DNA of 64,000 nt from Streptomyces sp. R21 (GTDB lineage: Bacteria; Actinomycetota; Actinomycetes; Streptomycetales; Streptomycetaceae). Position 1 is the first letter of the stretch. Each line of letters begins with the position of its first letter. Shown here piece by piece: positions 25,452 to 33,691 of this stretch. Under the pieces are notes generated by a model. It did not search any database. It was not told the DNA's origin and saw nothing but the letters and a program-made list of their open reading frames with translations. The stretch is from contig NZ_CP163435.1 in assembly GCF_041051975.1 (NCBI RefSeq), positions 1,798,001 through 1,862,000 on the forward strand, in the 5' to 3' direction. The translations under genes and the position numbers were made by a program.

Positions 25452-25463
25452 GAGAGCGCTCCC
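25452..25463. promoter_or_regulatory. LacI-type operator GAGAGCGCTCCC upstream of the LacI gene
   Basis: It shares 11 of 12 bases with the palindrome at 22211-22222 and has the AGCGCT centre. It is 70 bp upstream of the GTG of the LacI regulator, in the gap after the LigD polymerase gene. Confidence 0.6.
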
Positions 25464-25551
25464 GGGCACGAAGTCCGCCTCCCCGAAATGGTGTTGTGCA
25501 GGCGTCGTATGCCCGCCGAGGACATCACCGGACCCCCGCCGGTCCGCAGGA

Positions 25552-26568
25552 CTACTGGTCCGTGTGCTTGGCCCGGCTCGGCTGCACCCGCTTCGGCTCG
25601 CCCGGCATCTTCGGGTACTCGGGCGGGTACGGCAGGTCGCCCAGGCCGTGGTCGTGCTCGTCCCGGCTGGCGAGTTCGAGCAGGGCCTCCAGGGAGAAGG
25701 CGTGGTCGTCCATGTCGGCGTGCACGTCGCCCAGTTCGGCGAAGCGCGCGGGCATGGTCGCCAGGTCGAAGTCCCGGGGCCGGGCGTCCTCCACCTCGTC
25801 CCAGCGCAGGGGTGCCGAGACGGGGGCGTGCGGCCGGGGGCGTACGGAGTAGGCGGAGGCGATGGTGCGGTCGCGGGCGGTCTGGTTGTAGTCGACGAAG
25901 ATCTTCTCGCCGCGTTCCTCCTTCCACCAGTGCGTGGTCACCTGATCGGGCATCCGGCGCTCCAGCTCGCGCCCGACGGCGATCGCGGCCCGGCGTACCT
26001 GGGTGAAGGTCCAGCGCGGCTCGATCGGCACGAAGACGTGCAGGCCGCGCCCGCCGGACGTCTTGGGCCAGCCGCGCAGACCGCCGTACTCGTGCAGGAC
26101 TTCGCGCAGTTCGTGGGCGGCGCGCACGGCGTCGGCGTAGTCCGTGCCGGGCTGCGGGTCGAGGTCGATGCGGAGTTCGTCGGGGCTGTCGACGTCGTCG
26201 CGGCGCACGGGCCAGGGGTGGAAGGTGAGCGTGCCGAACTGGGCGGCCCACAGGACGGCGGCCGGCTCGGTGGGGCACATCTCGTCGGCGCTGCGGCCGC
26301 TGGGGAAGGTGATGTGCGCGGTCGGGATCCAGTCGGGCATGTTCTTCGGCGCCCGCTTCTGGAAGAAGGACTCGCCCGCCACGCCGTCCGGGTAGCGCTC
26401 CAGGGTGGTCGGGCGGTTGCGCAGCGCGCGCAGGATGCCGTCGCCGACCGCCAGGTAGTACTGGGCGAGGTCCAGCTTCGTGAAGCCGCGCTCCGGGAAG
26501 AAGATCTTGCCCGGACTGGACAGCCGTACCGTCCTCCCGGCTGCCTCCAGTTCCACCGCATCACCCAT
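25552..26568 (-). CDS. ligD: LigD-type DNA polymerase/primase domain protein (NHEJ)
   Basis: 338 residues, a stand-alone archaeo-eukaryotic primase-type polymerase domain. Seen: LSSPGKIFFPERGFTKLDLAQYY at the N-terminus, FFQKRAPKNMPDW, ELRIDLDPQPGTDY with the catalytic Asp pair, WPKTSGGRGLHVFVPI with the SGxxH motif, and VDYNQTARDRTIASAYSVRPRPHAPVSAPL. In bacterial end joining it adds nucleotides, preferably ribonucleotides, at double-strand breaks bound by Ku. The ligase module is separate and divergently encoded 75 bp away. No Ku gene is in the window. ATG at 26568 is the likely start; 26595 is possible. No ribosome site is visible, so it may be leaderless. Confidence 0.92.
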   Translation of the reverse strand: MGDAVELEAAGRTVRLSSPGKIFFPERGFTKLDLAQYYLAVGDGILRALRNRPTTLERYPDGVAGESFFQKRAPKNMPDWIPTAHITFPSGRSADEMCPTEPAAVLWAAQFGTLTFHPWPVRRDDVDSPDELRIDLDPQPGTDYADAVRAAHELREVLHEYGGLRGWPKTSGGRGLHVFVPIEPRWTFTQVRRAAIAVGRELERRMPDQVTTHWWKEERGEKIFVDYNQTARDRTIASAYSVRPRPHAPVSAPLRWDEVEDARPRDFDLATMPARFAELGDVHADMDDHAFSLEALLELASRDEHDHGLGDLPYPPEYPKMPGEPKRVQPSRAKHTDQ

Positions 26569-26643
26569 GCGAGCCACGGTAGGCGTATCCCCCATACATC
26601 GCATACCGGGCGAAACATCAGGGGACGCCGCAGAATCAGGAGC

Positions 26644-27714
26644 ATGGATCTGCCGGTGATGCCGCCCGTGAAGCCGATGCTCGCCAAGTCCGTGGCGAAG
26701 ATCCCGCCGGACATGCAGTACGAGGCGAAGTGGGACGGGTTCCGGGCGATCGTGTTCCGCGACGGCGACGAAGTCGAGCTCGGCAGCCGTACTGGGAAGA
26801 CGCTGACCAGGTATTTCCCCGAGCTCGTGGCCGCGCTGAAGGAGCGGCTGCCGGGGCGCTGCGTGATGGACGGCGAGATCGTGATCGCCCGGGAGGGGCG
26901 GCTCGACTTCGACGCGCTCACGGAGCGCATCCACCCGGCGGACTCACGGGTGCGGATGCTGGCCGAGAGGACCCCTGCCTCGTTCGTCGCCTTCGACCTG
27001 CTGGCGCTGGCCGACGAGTCGCTCCTCGACGTCCCGCTGGCCGACCGGCGCGCCCTTCTGGTGATGGCCCTGTCCGGAGTGACGGCGCCGGTCCACGTGG
27101 CGCCCGCGACGACGGACCGCGAGGTGGCACAGCAGTGGTTCGAGCAGTACGAGGGGGCGGGCCTGGACGGGGTGGTCGCCAAGCCGCTCACCCTGCGCTA
27201 CCGCCAGGACGAGCGGGCCATGTTCAAGATCAAGCACGAGCGCACGGCGGATGCCGTCGTCGCCGGATACCGCCTCCACAAGAGCGGGCCCGTCGTCGGT
27301 TCTCTCCTGCTCGGCCTGTACGACGACGCAGGCACCCTGCAGCATGTGGGCGTGAGCGCCGCGTTCTCGATGGCGCGGCGTGCGGAGCTGGTGGAGGAGC
27401 TGGAGCCGCTGCGGCTGGAGGACGTCGAGCAGCATCCCTGGGCGGCCTGGTCGGACGAGGCGGCGCACGAGAGCGCACGACTGCCGGGCGCGCCCAGCCG
27501 GTGGTCCACGAAGAAGGACTTCTCCTGGGTGCCGCTGCGGCCGGAGCTGGTGGCCGAGGTGGCGTACGACCACATGGAGAACGGCGTCCGCTTCCGCCAC
27601 ACGGCCCGCTTCCGCCGCTGGCGCCCCGACCGCACGGCCGAGAGCTGCACCTACAGCCAGCTGGAGGAGCCGGTGGGATACGACCTCGCGGAGGTCTTCG
27701 GCCCGCAGGAATGA
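26644..27714 (+). CDS. ATP-dependent DNA ligase (LigD ligase domain type)
   Basis: 356 residues. Nucleotidyltransferase motif I is EAKWDGFRA with Lys29 as the AMP-accepting nucleophile. Motif III-like FVAFDLLAL, motif IV GLDGVVAK and motif V FKIKHERTADAVVAGY follow, then an OB-fold and C-terminal HTARFRRWRPDRTAESCTYSQLEEP. It seals nicks in end joining together with the divergent LigD polymerase. AGGAG lies unusually close (one base) to the ATG at 26644; an in-frame ATG at 26659 has no better site. Confidence 0.93.
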   Translation: MDLPVMPPVKPMLAKSVAKIPPDMQYEAKWDGFRAIVFRDGDEVELGSRTGKTLTRYFPELVAALKERLPGRCVMDGEIVIAREGRLDFDALTERIHPADSRVRMLAERTPASFVAFDLLALADESLLDVPLADRRALLVMALSGVTAPVHVAPATTDREVAQQWFEQYEGAGLDGVVAKPLTLRYRQDERAMFKIKHERTADAVVAGYRLHKSGPVVGSLLLGLYDDAGTLQHVGVSAAFSMARRAELVEELEPLRLEDVEQHPWAAWSDEAAHESARLPGAPSRWSTKKDFSWVPLRPELVAEVAYDHMENGVRFRHTARFRRWRPDRTAESCTYSQLEEPVGYDLAEVFGPQE

Positions 27715-27875
27715 CCACCCCGGGCCCGTCGGCCCCCTCGGCCCCGAGCCCCTCCCTGTCCCCACCCCGCCCGCGGCCCACCCCTGCCGCGTGGCCGTGC
27801 TGCGCCGATCGGCCTACATAACGCGCACAATCAGAACCGAGCGGGTATGGCCACCAAAGAACGTATAAGCGCACA

Positions 27876-28916
27876 ATGAATGACACGGGACAGGGTGGCA
27901 CGGTGGCCATGGGACAGGTGGCGCGGATGCGGCGCGGTGCGATGACGGCAGCACTGCTGTCCGCAGCGGTGGTGGGTTCGTTGATCACGGGTTGCACCGT
28001 GAGCGGCGGCGGGATCGACGACGGGCGCGGCAAGGGGCAGGACCAGAGCCAGGGGCCGGACCAGAGCCAGGGCGAAGGTCAGCACAACGAGACTGCCACC
28101 AGCGGTGGTTCGGTCCTCGCGGTGAAGATCGACAACGTGGGCGCGGCCCGTCCCCAGACGGGTCTGGACGCGGCCGACGTCGTGTACGCGGAACAGGTCG
28201 AGGGCGGTCTGAGCCGGCTGATGGCGGTGTTCGCGACCCAGTTGCCGAAGTCCGTCGGACCGGTGCGCAGTGCGCGCGAATCCGATCTGGAGCTGCTGCG
28301 CCAGTTCGACGACCCGACGCTCGCCTTCTCCGGGGCGCAGCACAAGCTCCTGCCGATGATCAACAAAGCACCGCTGCACGCACGGCCGGCGGACGACGGG
28401 GCCAACGGCTACTACCGGGGCACGGACAAGCCCGCGCCGCACAATCTCTATCTCCACCCCAAGCAGCTGGTGGGGGCCGCGGCGGGCTCCGCGGCCCTGA
28501 CGACGGGCTTCCACTACGGCGCGGCACCCGCGGGCGGCAGCCCGAAGACCGAGCGCACGGTCCGCTTCCCCTCGGCTCGCTTCACCTTCACCTGGTCGGC
28601 GAGCCGGTCGCGCTGGTTGGTGGCGATGGACGGCACGCCGACGGTCCTGACCTCGGGCAAGCAGGTTGCCCCCGCGACCGTGGTGGTGCAGTACGTGAAG
28701 GTCCACAAGTCGAAGTTCCACGACTATCTGGGCAACAACACGCCGTACACGGAGACCGTGGGCTCGGGGAAGGCCGAAGTGCTGCGCGACGGACGGGTCT
28801 TCGACGTCGACTGGCAGCGGAAGACCGCGACGAGCGGCACCGAGTTCACGACGCCGGACGGCGCGCCGATGAACTTCGCCAAGGGCCAGGTGTGGGTCGT
28901 CTTCGCGAAGGCGTGA
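27876..28916 (+). CDS. DUF3048 domain lipoprotein
   Basis: 346 residues from ATG 27876. The lipobox LITGC (Cys near residue 40) after a hydrophobic stretch predicts a lipid-anchored extracytoplasmic protein; a Gln/Gly-rich linker (GQDQSQGPDQSQGEGQ) follows. The DUF3048 (YerB-like) pattern is clear: VLAVKIDNVGAARPQTGLDAADVVYAEQVEGGLSRLMAVF, KSVGPVRSARESDLELL, HNLYLHPKQL. Function of the domain is not established. TATAAG six bases before the ATG suggests a leaderless message; alternatively translation begins at ATG 27927 after AGGTGG, which still leaves a complete lipoprotein signal. Confidence 0.88.
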   Translation: MNDTGQGGTVAMGQVARMRRGAMTAALLSAAVVGSLITGCTVSGGGIDDGRGKGQDQSQGPDQSQGEGQHNETATSGGSVLAVKIDNVGAARPQTGLDAADVVYAEQVEGGLSRLMAVFATQLPKSVGPVRSARESDLELLRQFDDPTLAFSGAQHKLLPMINKAPLHARPADDGANGYYRGTDKPAPHNLYLHPKQLVGAAAGSAALTTGFHYGAAPAGGSPKTERTVRFPSARFTFTWSASRSRWLVAMDGTPTVLTSGKQVAPATVVVQYVKVHKSKFHDYLGNNTPYTETVGSGKAEVLRDGRVFDVDWQRKTATSGTEFTTPDGAPMNFAKGQVWVVFAKA

Positions 28917-28941
28917 ACCACAGGACCTGAGAGTGCAAGGG

Positions 28942-29412
28942 TCAGCGCTGGGTGACGAGGGGGTCCGCCGGAGCGGGATTGCGGAGCCCCTCGGCCGCGT
29001 CGGAGACACGCTGGATGAGATCGAAGAAGACGGTCTGCTCCTCGGCGGAAAGGGGGGCCAGGAAGACCTGGTTCATCCGGGCCGTGCGCACGGTGAGCTT
29101 GCGGTGCGTGCGCGTCCCCTCGTCCGTCAGGCGCAGCAGGAAGCGGCGGCCGTCCTGCGGGTCGCGCACCTTGTCCAGCAGCGCGCGACGGCTGAGCCTG
29201 CTGATCACCTCGGCGATGGTCGACCGGTCGAGGCCGACCCGCTCCCCCACGGTCCGTTGATCCAGGCCCGGCTCCGCGACGAGCGCGTTCAGGACCGCGA
29301 ACTGCGGTGAGGTGATCTCCTCCGACACCATCGTGTTCCAGAGCAGATAATGCGCCTGCTGGAGCCGCCGGGCCAGGTGCCCGGGGTGCATGGACAGGTC
29401 CACGGCGGCCAT
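28942..29412 (-). CDS. pcaV: MarR-family regulator of the pca operon (PcaV type)
   Basis: 156 residues with the MarR winged helix: ITSPQFAVLNALVAEPGLDQRTVGERVGLDRSTIAEVISRLSRRALLDKVRDPQDGRRFLLRLTDEG (about 33-98), the DxRR wing included, and helices for dimerisation at both ends. It is divergent from pcaI across 249 bp. In Streptomyces coelicolor the MarR protein PcaV occupies exactly this position, represses pcaIJFHGBL and is released by protocatechuate; the same role is inferred here. ATG at 29412, GAGGAG about seven bases upstream. Converges with the DUF3048 gene 25 bp away. Confidence 0.9.
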   Translation of the reverse strand: MAAVDLSMHPGHLARRLQQAHYLLWNTMVSEEITSPQFAVLNALVAEPGLDQRTVGERVGLDRSTIAEVISRLSRRALLDKVRDPQDGRRFLLRLTDEGTRTHRKLTVRTARMNQVFLAPLSAEEQTVFFDLIQRVSDAAEGLRNPAPADPLVTQR

Positions 29413-29474
29413 GTGCGCTCCTCAGCTCCAGGTACGCGCCGCGCCTCGCCGCGCATCGGAATCATTTTGATTGG

Positions 29475-29618
29475 TGTACTGAACGATACAAGGATGCACC
29501 GCACCCTGTCTCCCCAACCGATTGAAGACTCCCACCTGCATGTTCATCCTGGGTCTTGACTGCCAGGAGATCGGGTGGCAGCGTGTTTGAAATCTCGAAT
29601 AAATAATCAGTGCCCTGA
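29475..29618. promoter_or_regulatory. Candidate PcaV operators in the pcaV-pcaI intergenic region
   Basis: TGTA-N8-TACA (29475-29490) lies close to pcaV, and TCAG-TGCC-CTGA (29607-29618) lies 44 bp before pcaI; CTGCCA-N10-TGGCAG (29560-29581) lies between them. Two operators in a divergent region would let one MarR dimer type repress both promoters. The region is AT-rich compared with its neighbours, for example around 29585-29610. Confidence 0.45.
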
Positions 29619-29661
29619 CTAATTGGGGCGCTGGCCGCTCGCCAGAGATGGGGCTTCACGG

Positions 29662-30444
29662 ATGGACAAGGTGGTCGCCACAGCCGTCGAGGCGGTGGCC
29701 GATGTGCCGGACGGTGCGACGCTCGCCGTGGGCGGCTTCGGGCTGAGCGGTGTACCGAACGTGCTGATCCAGGCTCTCTACGAGCGTGGGATCTCGGGCC
29801 TGGGCGTGGTGTCCAACAACTGCGGGGCGATGGAGTCGGGCCTCGCGGTACTGCTGGCGGCCGGTCGGATCGCGCGGGTGACCGGGTCCTACATCGGGGG
29901 GAACAAGGAGTTCGCCCGCCAGTACCTGGCCGGGGAGCTGGAGGTGGAGATGATCCCGCAGGGCACGCTGGCCGAACGCCTGCGCGCGGGCGGGGCCGGG
30001 ATTCCGGCCTTCTTCACGCCGGCCGGGGTGGGCACGCAGGTCGCCGACGGCGGACTTCCCTGGCGCTACGACGGCTCCGGCGGCGTCGCGCTGGCCTCGC
30101 CGCCCAAGGAGGTGCGGGAGTTCGACGGCACCGAGTACGTGCTGGAGCGCGGCATCCGCACCGACTTCGCGCTGGTCCGCGCCTGGAAGGGCGACCGGCA
30201 CGGCAACCTGGTCTTCAACAAGTCCTCCCGCAACTTCAACCCGCTGGCGGCGATGGCCGGGCGGGTGACGATCGCCGAAGTCGAGGAACTCGTGGAGCCC
30301 GGGGAGATCGATCCGGATGCGGTGCATCTGCCGGGGATCTTCGTGCAGCGGGTGGTCGCGCTGACTCCGGAGCAGGCGGCCGCGAAGATGATCGAGAAGC
30401 GGACGATCTCGGCGCCCGCGACAGAGGAACAGGTGAGCGGCTGA
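29662..30444 (+). CDS. pcaI: 3-oxoadipate CoA-transferase, alpha subunit
   Basis: 260 residues of the family I CoA-transferase alpha type: [78 protein letters not shown] and [18 protein letters not shown]. With PcaJ it transfers CoA from succinyl-CoA to 3-oxoadipate. The ATG at 29662 follows GGGG by nine bases; a longer frame from 29623 lacks a ribosome site. First gene of pcaIJFHGBL. Its TGA shares one base with the ATG of pcaJ (TGATG). Confidence 0.95.
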   Translation: MDKVVATAVEAVADVPDGATLAVGGFGLSGVPNVLIQALYERGISGLGVVSNNCGAMESGLAVLLAAGRIARVTGSYIGGNKEFARQYLAGELEVEMIPQGTLAERLRAGGAGIPAFFTPAGVGTQVADGGLPWRYDGSGGVALASPPKEVREFDGTEYVLERGIRTDFALVRAWKGDRHGNLVFNKSSRNFNPLAAMAGRVTIAEVEELVEPGEIDPDAVHLPGIFVQRVVALTPEQAAAKMIEKRTISAPATEEQVSG

Positions 30445-31088
30445 TGACCTGGACGCGGGAAGAGATGGCCGCGCGGGCGGCGCGCGAGCTTCACGACGGG
30501 CAGTACGTCAACCTCGGCATCGGTCTGCCGACACTGATCCCCAACTACCTGCCGCCGGGCGTCGAGGTGATCCTGGAGTCGGAGAACGGCATCCTGGGCA
30601 CCGGCCCCTACCCCACCGAGGAACAGGTCGACCCGGACCTGATCAATGCCGGCAAGGAGACCGTCACCGTCCTGCCGGGCGCCTCCTTCTTCGACTCGGC
30701 GCTCTCCTTCGGGATGATCCGAGGCGGCCACATCGATGTCGCCGTCCTTGGTGCCATGCAGGTCTCCGCGGCCGGGGACCTCGCCAACTGGGCGATCCCC
30801 GGCAAGCTGATCACCGGGATCGGCGGGGCGATGGACCTGGTGCACGGCGCCCGTACGGTCATCGTCGTCATGACGCACACCGCCAAGGACGGCAGCCCGA
30901 AGATCCTCCAGGAGTGCGCGCTGCCACTGACGGGGCAGGCCTGCGTGAACCGGATCATCACCGACCTCGGCGTCCTCGACGTCACGGCGGACGGACTGGT
31001 CCTGGTGGAGCGCGCGCCCGGCGTGAGCACCGAGGACATCATCGCCAAGACCGACGCCAAGCTGACTGTCGCGGAGGACCTGAAGTGA
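30444..31088 (+). CDS. pcaJ: 3-oxoadipate CoA-transferase, beta subunit
   Basis: 214 residues. [32 protein letters not shown] and [16 protein letters not shown] carry the family's catalytic Glu (SENG motif), followed by [23 protein letters not shown] and GMTH-type glycine segments. Partner of PcaI in the CoA transfer to 3-oxoadipate. Start and stop both overlap neighbours: TGATG with pcaI and GTGA with pcaF, so translation of the three genes is likely coupled. Confidence 0.95.
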   Translation: MTWTREEMAARAARELHDGQYVNLGIGLPTLIPNYLPPGVEVILESENGILGTGPYPTEEQVDPDLINAGKETVTVLPGASFFDSALSFGMIRGGHIDVAVLGAMQVSAAGDLANWAIPGKLITGIGGAMDLVHGARTVIVVMTHTAKDGSPKILQECALPLTGQACVNRIITDLGVLDVTADGLVLVERAPGVSTEDIIAKTDAKLTVAEDLK

Positions 31089-32287
31089 AGGACGTCTACA
31101 TCGTCGACGCCGTGCGCACGCCGATCGGCCGCTACAACGGCGCACTGGCCTCGGTGCGCCCGGACGACCTGGGCGCACACGCGATTCGTGAACTCCTCAC
31201 CCGTACACCCGCGTTGGACCCGTCCCGGATCGAGGACGTGTACTTCGGCAACGCCAACGGCGCGGGCGAGGAGAACCGCAACGTCGCCCGGATGGCGGGC
31301 CTGCTCGCGGGGCTGCCCACCTCCGTGCCGGGCGTGAGCGTCAACCGGCTGTGCGCCTCGGGGCTGGAGGCGGTCATCCAGGCCGCCCGCGCCATCGCCG
31401 TCGGGGACGCCTCCATCGCCGTAGCGGGTGGGGTGGAGTCGATGACCCGGGCGCCGTACGTGCTGCCCAAGGCGGAGAGGCCGTTCCCAGCCGGGCACGC
31501 CGAGCTGTACTCCACCACGCTGGGCTGGCGGATGGTCAACCCGAAGATGGACCCGCAGTGGACGATCCCGCTGGGAGAGTCGGCGGAACTCATCGCCGAC
31601 AAGCACAAGATCACGCGTGAGCAGCAGGACGAGTTCGCCCTCGCCAGCCACCAGAAGGCCGCCGCAGCCGCGCAACAAGGCCTCTTCGACGACGAGTTGG
31701 CGCCGGTGTCCATCCCGCAGCGCAAGGGCGACCCGCTCGTCCTCACCGCCGACGAGTGCGTACGGCCGGACGCCTCCCTGGAGGCGATGGCCAGGCTCAA
31801 GCCGTCCTTCCGCCCCGCCGGGGGAACGGTCACCGCGGGCAACGCCTCCCCGCTCAACGACGGCGCCGCAGCCCTGCTCCTGGTCGACGAGGAGGGACTG
31901 AAGGCCACCGGCCGCGAACCGCTCGCCCGGGTCGGCGCGACCGGCGTCTCCGCCATCGACCCGCAGTACTTCGGGCTCGCCCCCGTCCAGGCAGTCAACC
32001 GGGCACTGGCCAAGGCGGGCAAGAGATTTGACGACCTGTCAGTGCTGGAGCTGAACGAGGCCTTCGCTGCCCAGGTCCTCGGATGCGTCGCCGAATGGCC
32101 CGAGTTCGACCCCACGATCCTCAACCCGCAGGGCGGCGCCATCGCCCTGGGCCATCCGCTCGGCGCATCCGGCGCCCGCCTCGCCGGCACCGTCGCCCAC
32201 CAACTCGCCCGCCAGGGCAGCGGTATCGGCGTCGCCACCCTCTGCATCGGCGTCGGCCAAGGCCTCGCCCTCGTCCTCGAACGCTAG
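31085..32287 (+). CDS. pcaF: 3-oxoadipyl-CoA thiolase
   Basis: 400 residues. [29 protein letters not shown] is typical of beta-ketoadipyl-CoA thiolases. The nucleophile is Cys90 in [11 protein letters not shown]; the C-terminus has [20 protein letters not shown] with the catalytic His and TLCIGVGQG with the second Cys. It splits 3-oxoadipyl-CoA into succinyl-CoA and acetyl-CoA, the last pathway step. GTG at 31085 with GGAGG seven bases upstream overlaps the pcaJ stop by four bases. Confidence 0.96.
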   Translation: MKDVYIVDAVRTPIGRYNGALASVRPDDLGAHAIRELLTRTPALDPSRIEDVYFGNANGAGEENRNVARMAGLLAGLPTSVPGVSVNRLCASGLEAVIQAARAIAVGDASIAVAGGVESMTRAPYVLPKAERPFPAGHAELYSTTLGWRMVNPKMDPQWTIPLGESAELIADKHKITREQQDEFALASHQKAAAAAQQGLFDDELAPVSIPQRKGDPLVLTADECVRPDASLEAMARLKPSFRPAGGTVTAGNASPLNDGAAALLLVDEEGLKATGREPLARVGATGVSAIDPQYFGLAPVQAVNRALAKAGKRFDDLSVLELNEAFAAQVLGCVAEWPEFDPTILNPQGGAIALGHPLGASGARLAGTVAHQLARQGSGIGVATLCIGVGQGLALVLER

Positions 32288-32305
32288 GAAGCGCCAGGAA
32301 CCCCC

Positions 32306-33079
32306 ATGACTCTCACGCAAGCGGACATCGACCTGGAGATCGCGGCCCAGCACGCCGCGTACGAGAAGCGCATCGCCGACGGCGCCCCCGTCGAGCACCA
32401 GCCGCGCCGCGACTACGCCCCCTACCGCTCCTCCACCCTGCGCCACCCGAAGCAGCCACCGGTCACCATCGACGTCAGCAAGGACCCGGAGCTGGTGGAA
32501 CTGGCCTCGCCCGCCTTCGGCGAGCGGGACATCACCGAGATCGACAACGACCTCACCCGGCACCACAACGGCGAACCGATCGGTGAACGCATCACCGTCT
32601 CCGGCCGGCTGCTGGACCGGGACGGGCGGCCGATCCGGGGCCAGCTCGTCGAGGTCTGGCAGGCCAACTCGGCCGGGCGCTACGCCCACCAGCGCGAGCA
32701 GCACGACGCCCCGCTGGACCCGAACTTCACGGGCGTCGGCCGCACACTGACCGACGACAGCGGCTTCTACCACTTCACCACCATCCAGCCCGGCCCCTAC
32801 CCCTGGCGCCAGCACGTCAACGCCTGGCGGCCGGCCCACATCCACTTCTCGCTCTTCGGTTCGGCGTTCACCCAGCGGCTCGTGACGCAGATGTACTTCC
32901 CCGCCGACCCGCTGTTCCCCTACGACCCGATCATCCAGTCGGTGACGGACGACGCGGCCCGGCAGCGGCTGATCGCGACGTACGACCACAGCCTGTCGGT
33001 GCCGGAGTTCTCGATGGGCTACCACTGGGACATCGTGCTCGACGGGCCGAACGCCACCTGGATCGAAGAAGGACGCTGA
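32306..33079 (+). CDS. pcaH: Protocatechuate 3,4-dioxygenase, beta subunit
   Basis: 257 residues. The catalytic subunit keeps all non-haem Fe(III) ligands: Tyr in SAGRYAHQ, Tyr in QPGPYPW, and two His in AHIHFSLFG. The longer N-terminal arm (RRDYAPYRSSTLRHP) that embraces the alpha subunit is present. It performs intradiol cleavage of protocatechuate to 3-carboxy-cis,cis-muconate. ATG at 32306, 18 bp after pcaF, with AGGAA upstream. Confidence 0.96.
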   Translation: MTLTQADIDLEIAAQHAAYEKRIADGAPVEHQPRRDYAPYRSSTLRHPKQPPVTIDVSKDPELVELASPAFGERDITEIDNDLTRHHNGEPIGERITVSGRLLDRDGRPIRGQLVEVWQANSAGRYAHQREQHDAPLDPNFTGVGRTLTDDSGFYHFTTIQPGPYPWRQHVNAWRPAHIHFSLFGSAFTQRLVTQMYFPADPLFPYDPIIQSVTDDAARQRLIATYDHSLSVPEFSMGYHWDIVLDGPNATWIEEGR

Positions 33080-33085
33080 GCTGCC

Positions 33086-33691
33086 ATGACGAAGATCGAC
33101 ACGAGTCGTCCGGAGACCGTGCTCCCCACCCCGTCGCACACGGTCGGCCCCTTCTACGGCTACGCGCTGCCCTTCCCGGGTGGCGGTGACATCGCGCCGG
33201 TCGGCCACCCGGACACCATCACCGTGCAGGGATACGTGTACGACGGCGAGGGCAAGCCGCTGCCGGACGCCTTCGTCGAGCTGTGGGGGCCGGACCCGGA
33301 CGGCAACCTGCCGACCACGGACGGCTCGATGCGTCGCGACCCGGCGAGCGGCGGCCATCTGGGCCGCAACGGCGTGGAGTTCACCGGCTGGGGCCGCATC
33401 CAGACGGATGCCAATGGCCACTGGTACGCACGGACGCTGCGGCCCGGCGCGCGCGGGCACAGCGCCCCTTACCTCAGCGTGTGCGTCTTCGCGCGCGGCC
33501 TGCTCGTCCACCTGTTCACCCGGATCTACCTGCCCGGCGACGGGGCGGCGCTCGCCGCCGACCCGCTGCTCGCGCAACTGGACCAGGAGCGGCGCGACAC
33601 GCTGATCGCGGCCGACGAGGGCCGCGGAACGTACCGTTTCGACATCCGCCTTCAGGGCGAAGGCGAAACGGTCTTCCTGGAGTTCCAGTGA
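33086..33691 (+). CDS. pcaG: Protocatechuate 3,4-dioxygenase, alpha subunit
   Basis: 201 residues: LPTPSHTVGPFYGYALPFPGGGDI, VQGYVYDGEGKPLPDAFVELWGPDPDG, GWGRIQTDANGHWYARTLRPG and HLFTRIYLPGD are typical of PcaG, which has the same beta-sandwich as PcaH but lacks the iron ligands. It forms the alpha-beta protomer with PcaH. It starts six bases after pcaH and its TGA overlaps the GTG of pcaB by four bases. Confidence 0.95.
   Translation: MTKIDTSRPETVLPTPSHTVGPFYGYALPFPGGGDIAPVGHPDTITVQGYVYDGEGKPLPDAFVELWGPDPDGNLPTTDGSMRRDPASGGHLGRNGVEFTGWGRIQTDANGHWYARTLRPGARGHSAPYLSVCVFARGLLVHLFTRIYLPGDGAALAADPLLAQLDQERRDTLIAADEGRGTYRFDIRLQGEGETVFLEFQ

Noticed and set aside
25382..26278. N-terminal extension of the LacI regulator by about 300 residues
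   Set aside because: The extension is an Arg/Pro-rich antisense reading of the LigD polymerase gene; the LacI helix-turn-helix and a good ribosome site fix the start at 25381.
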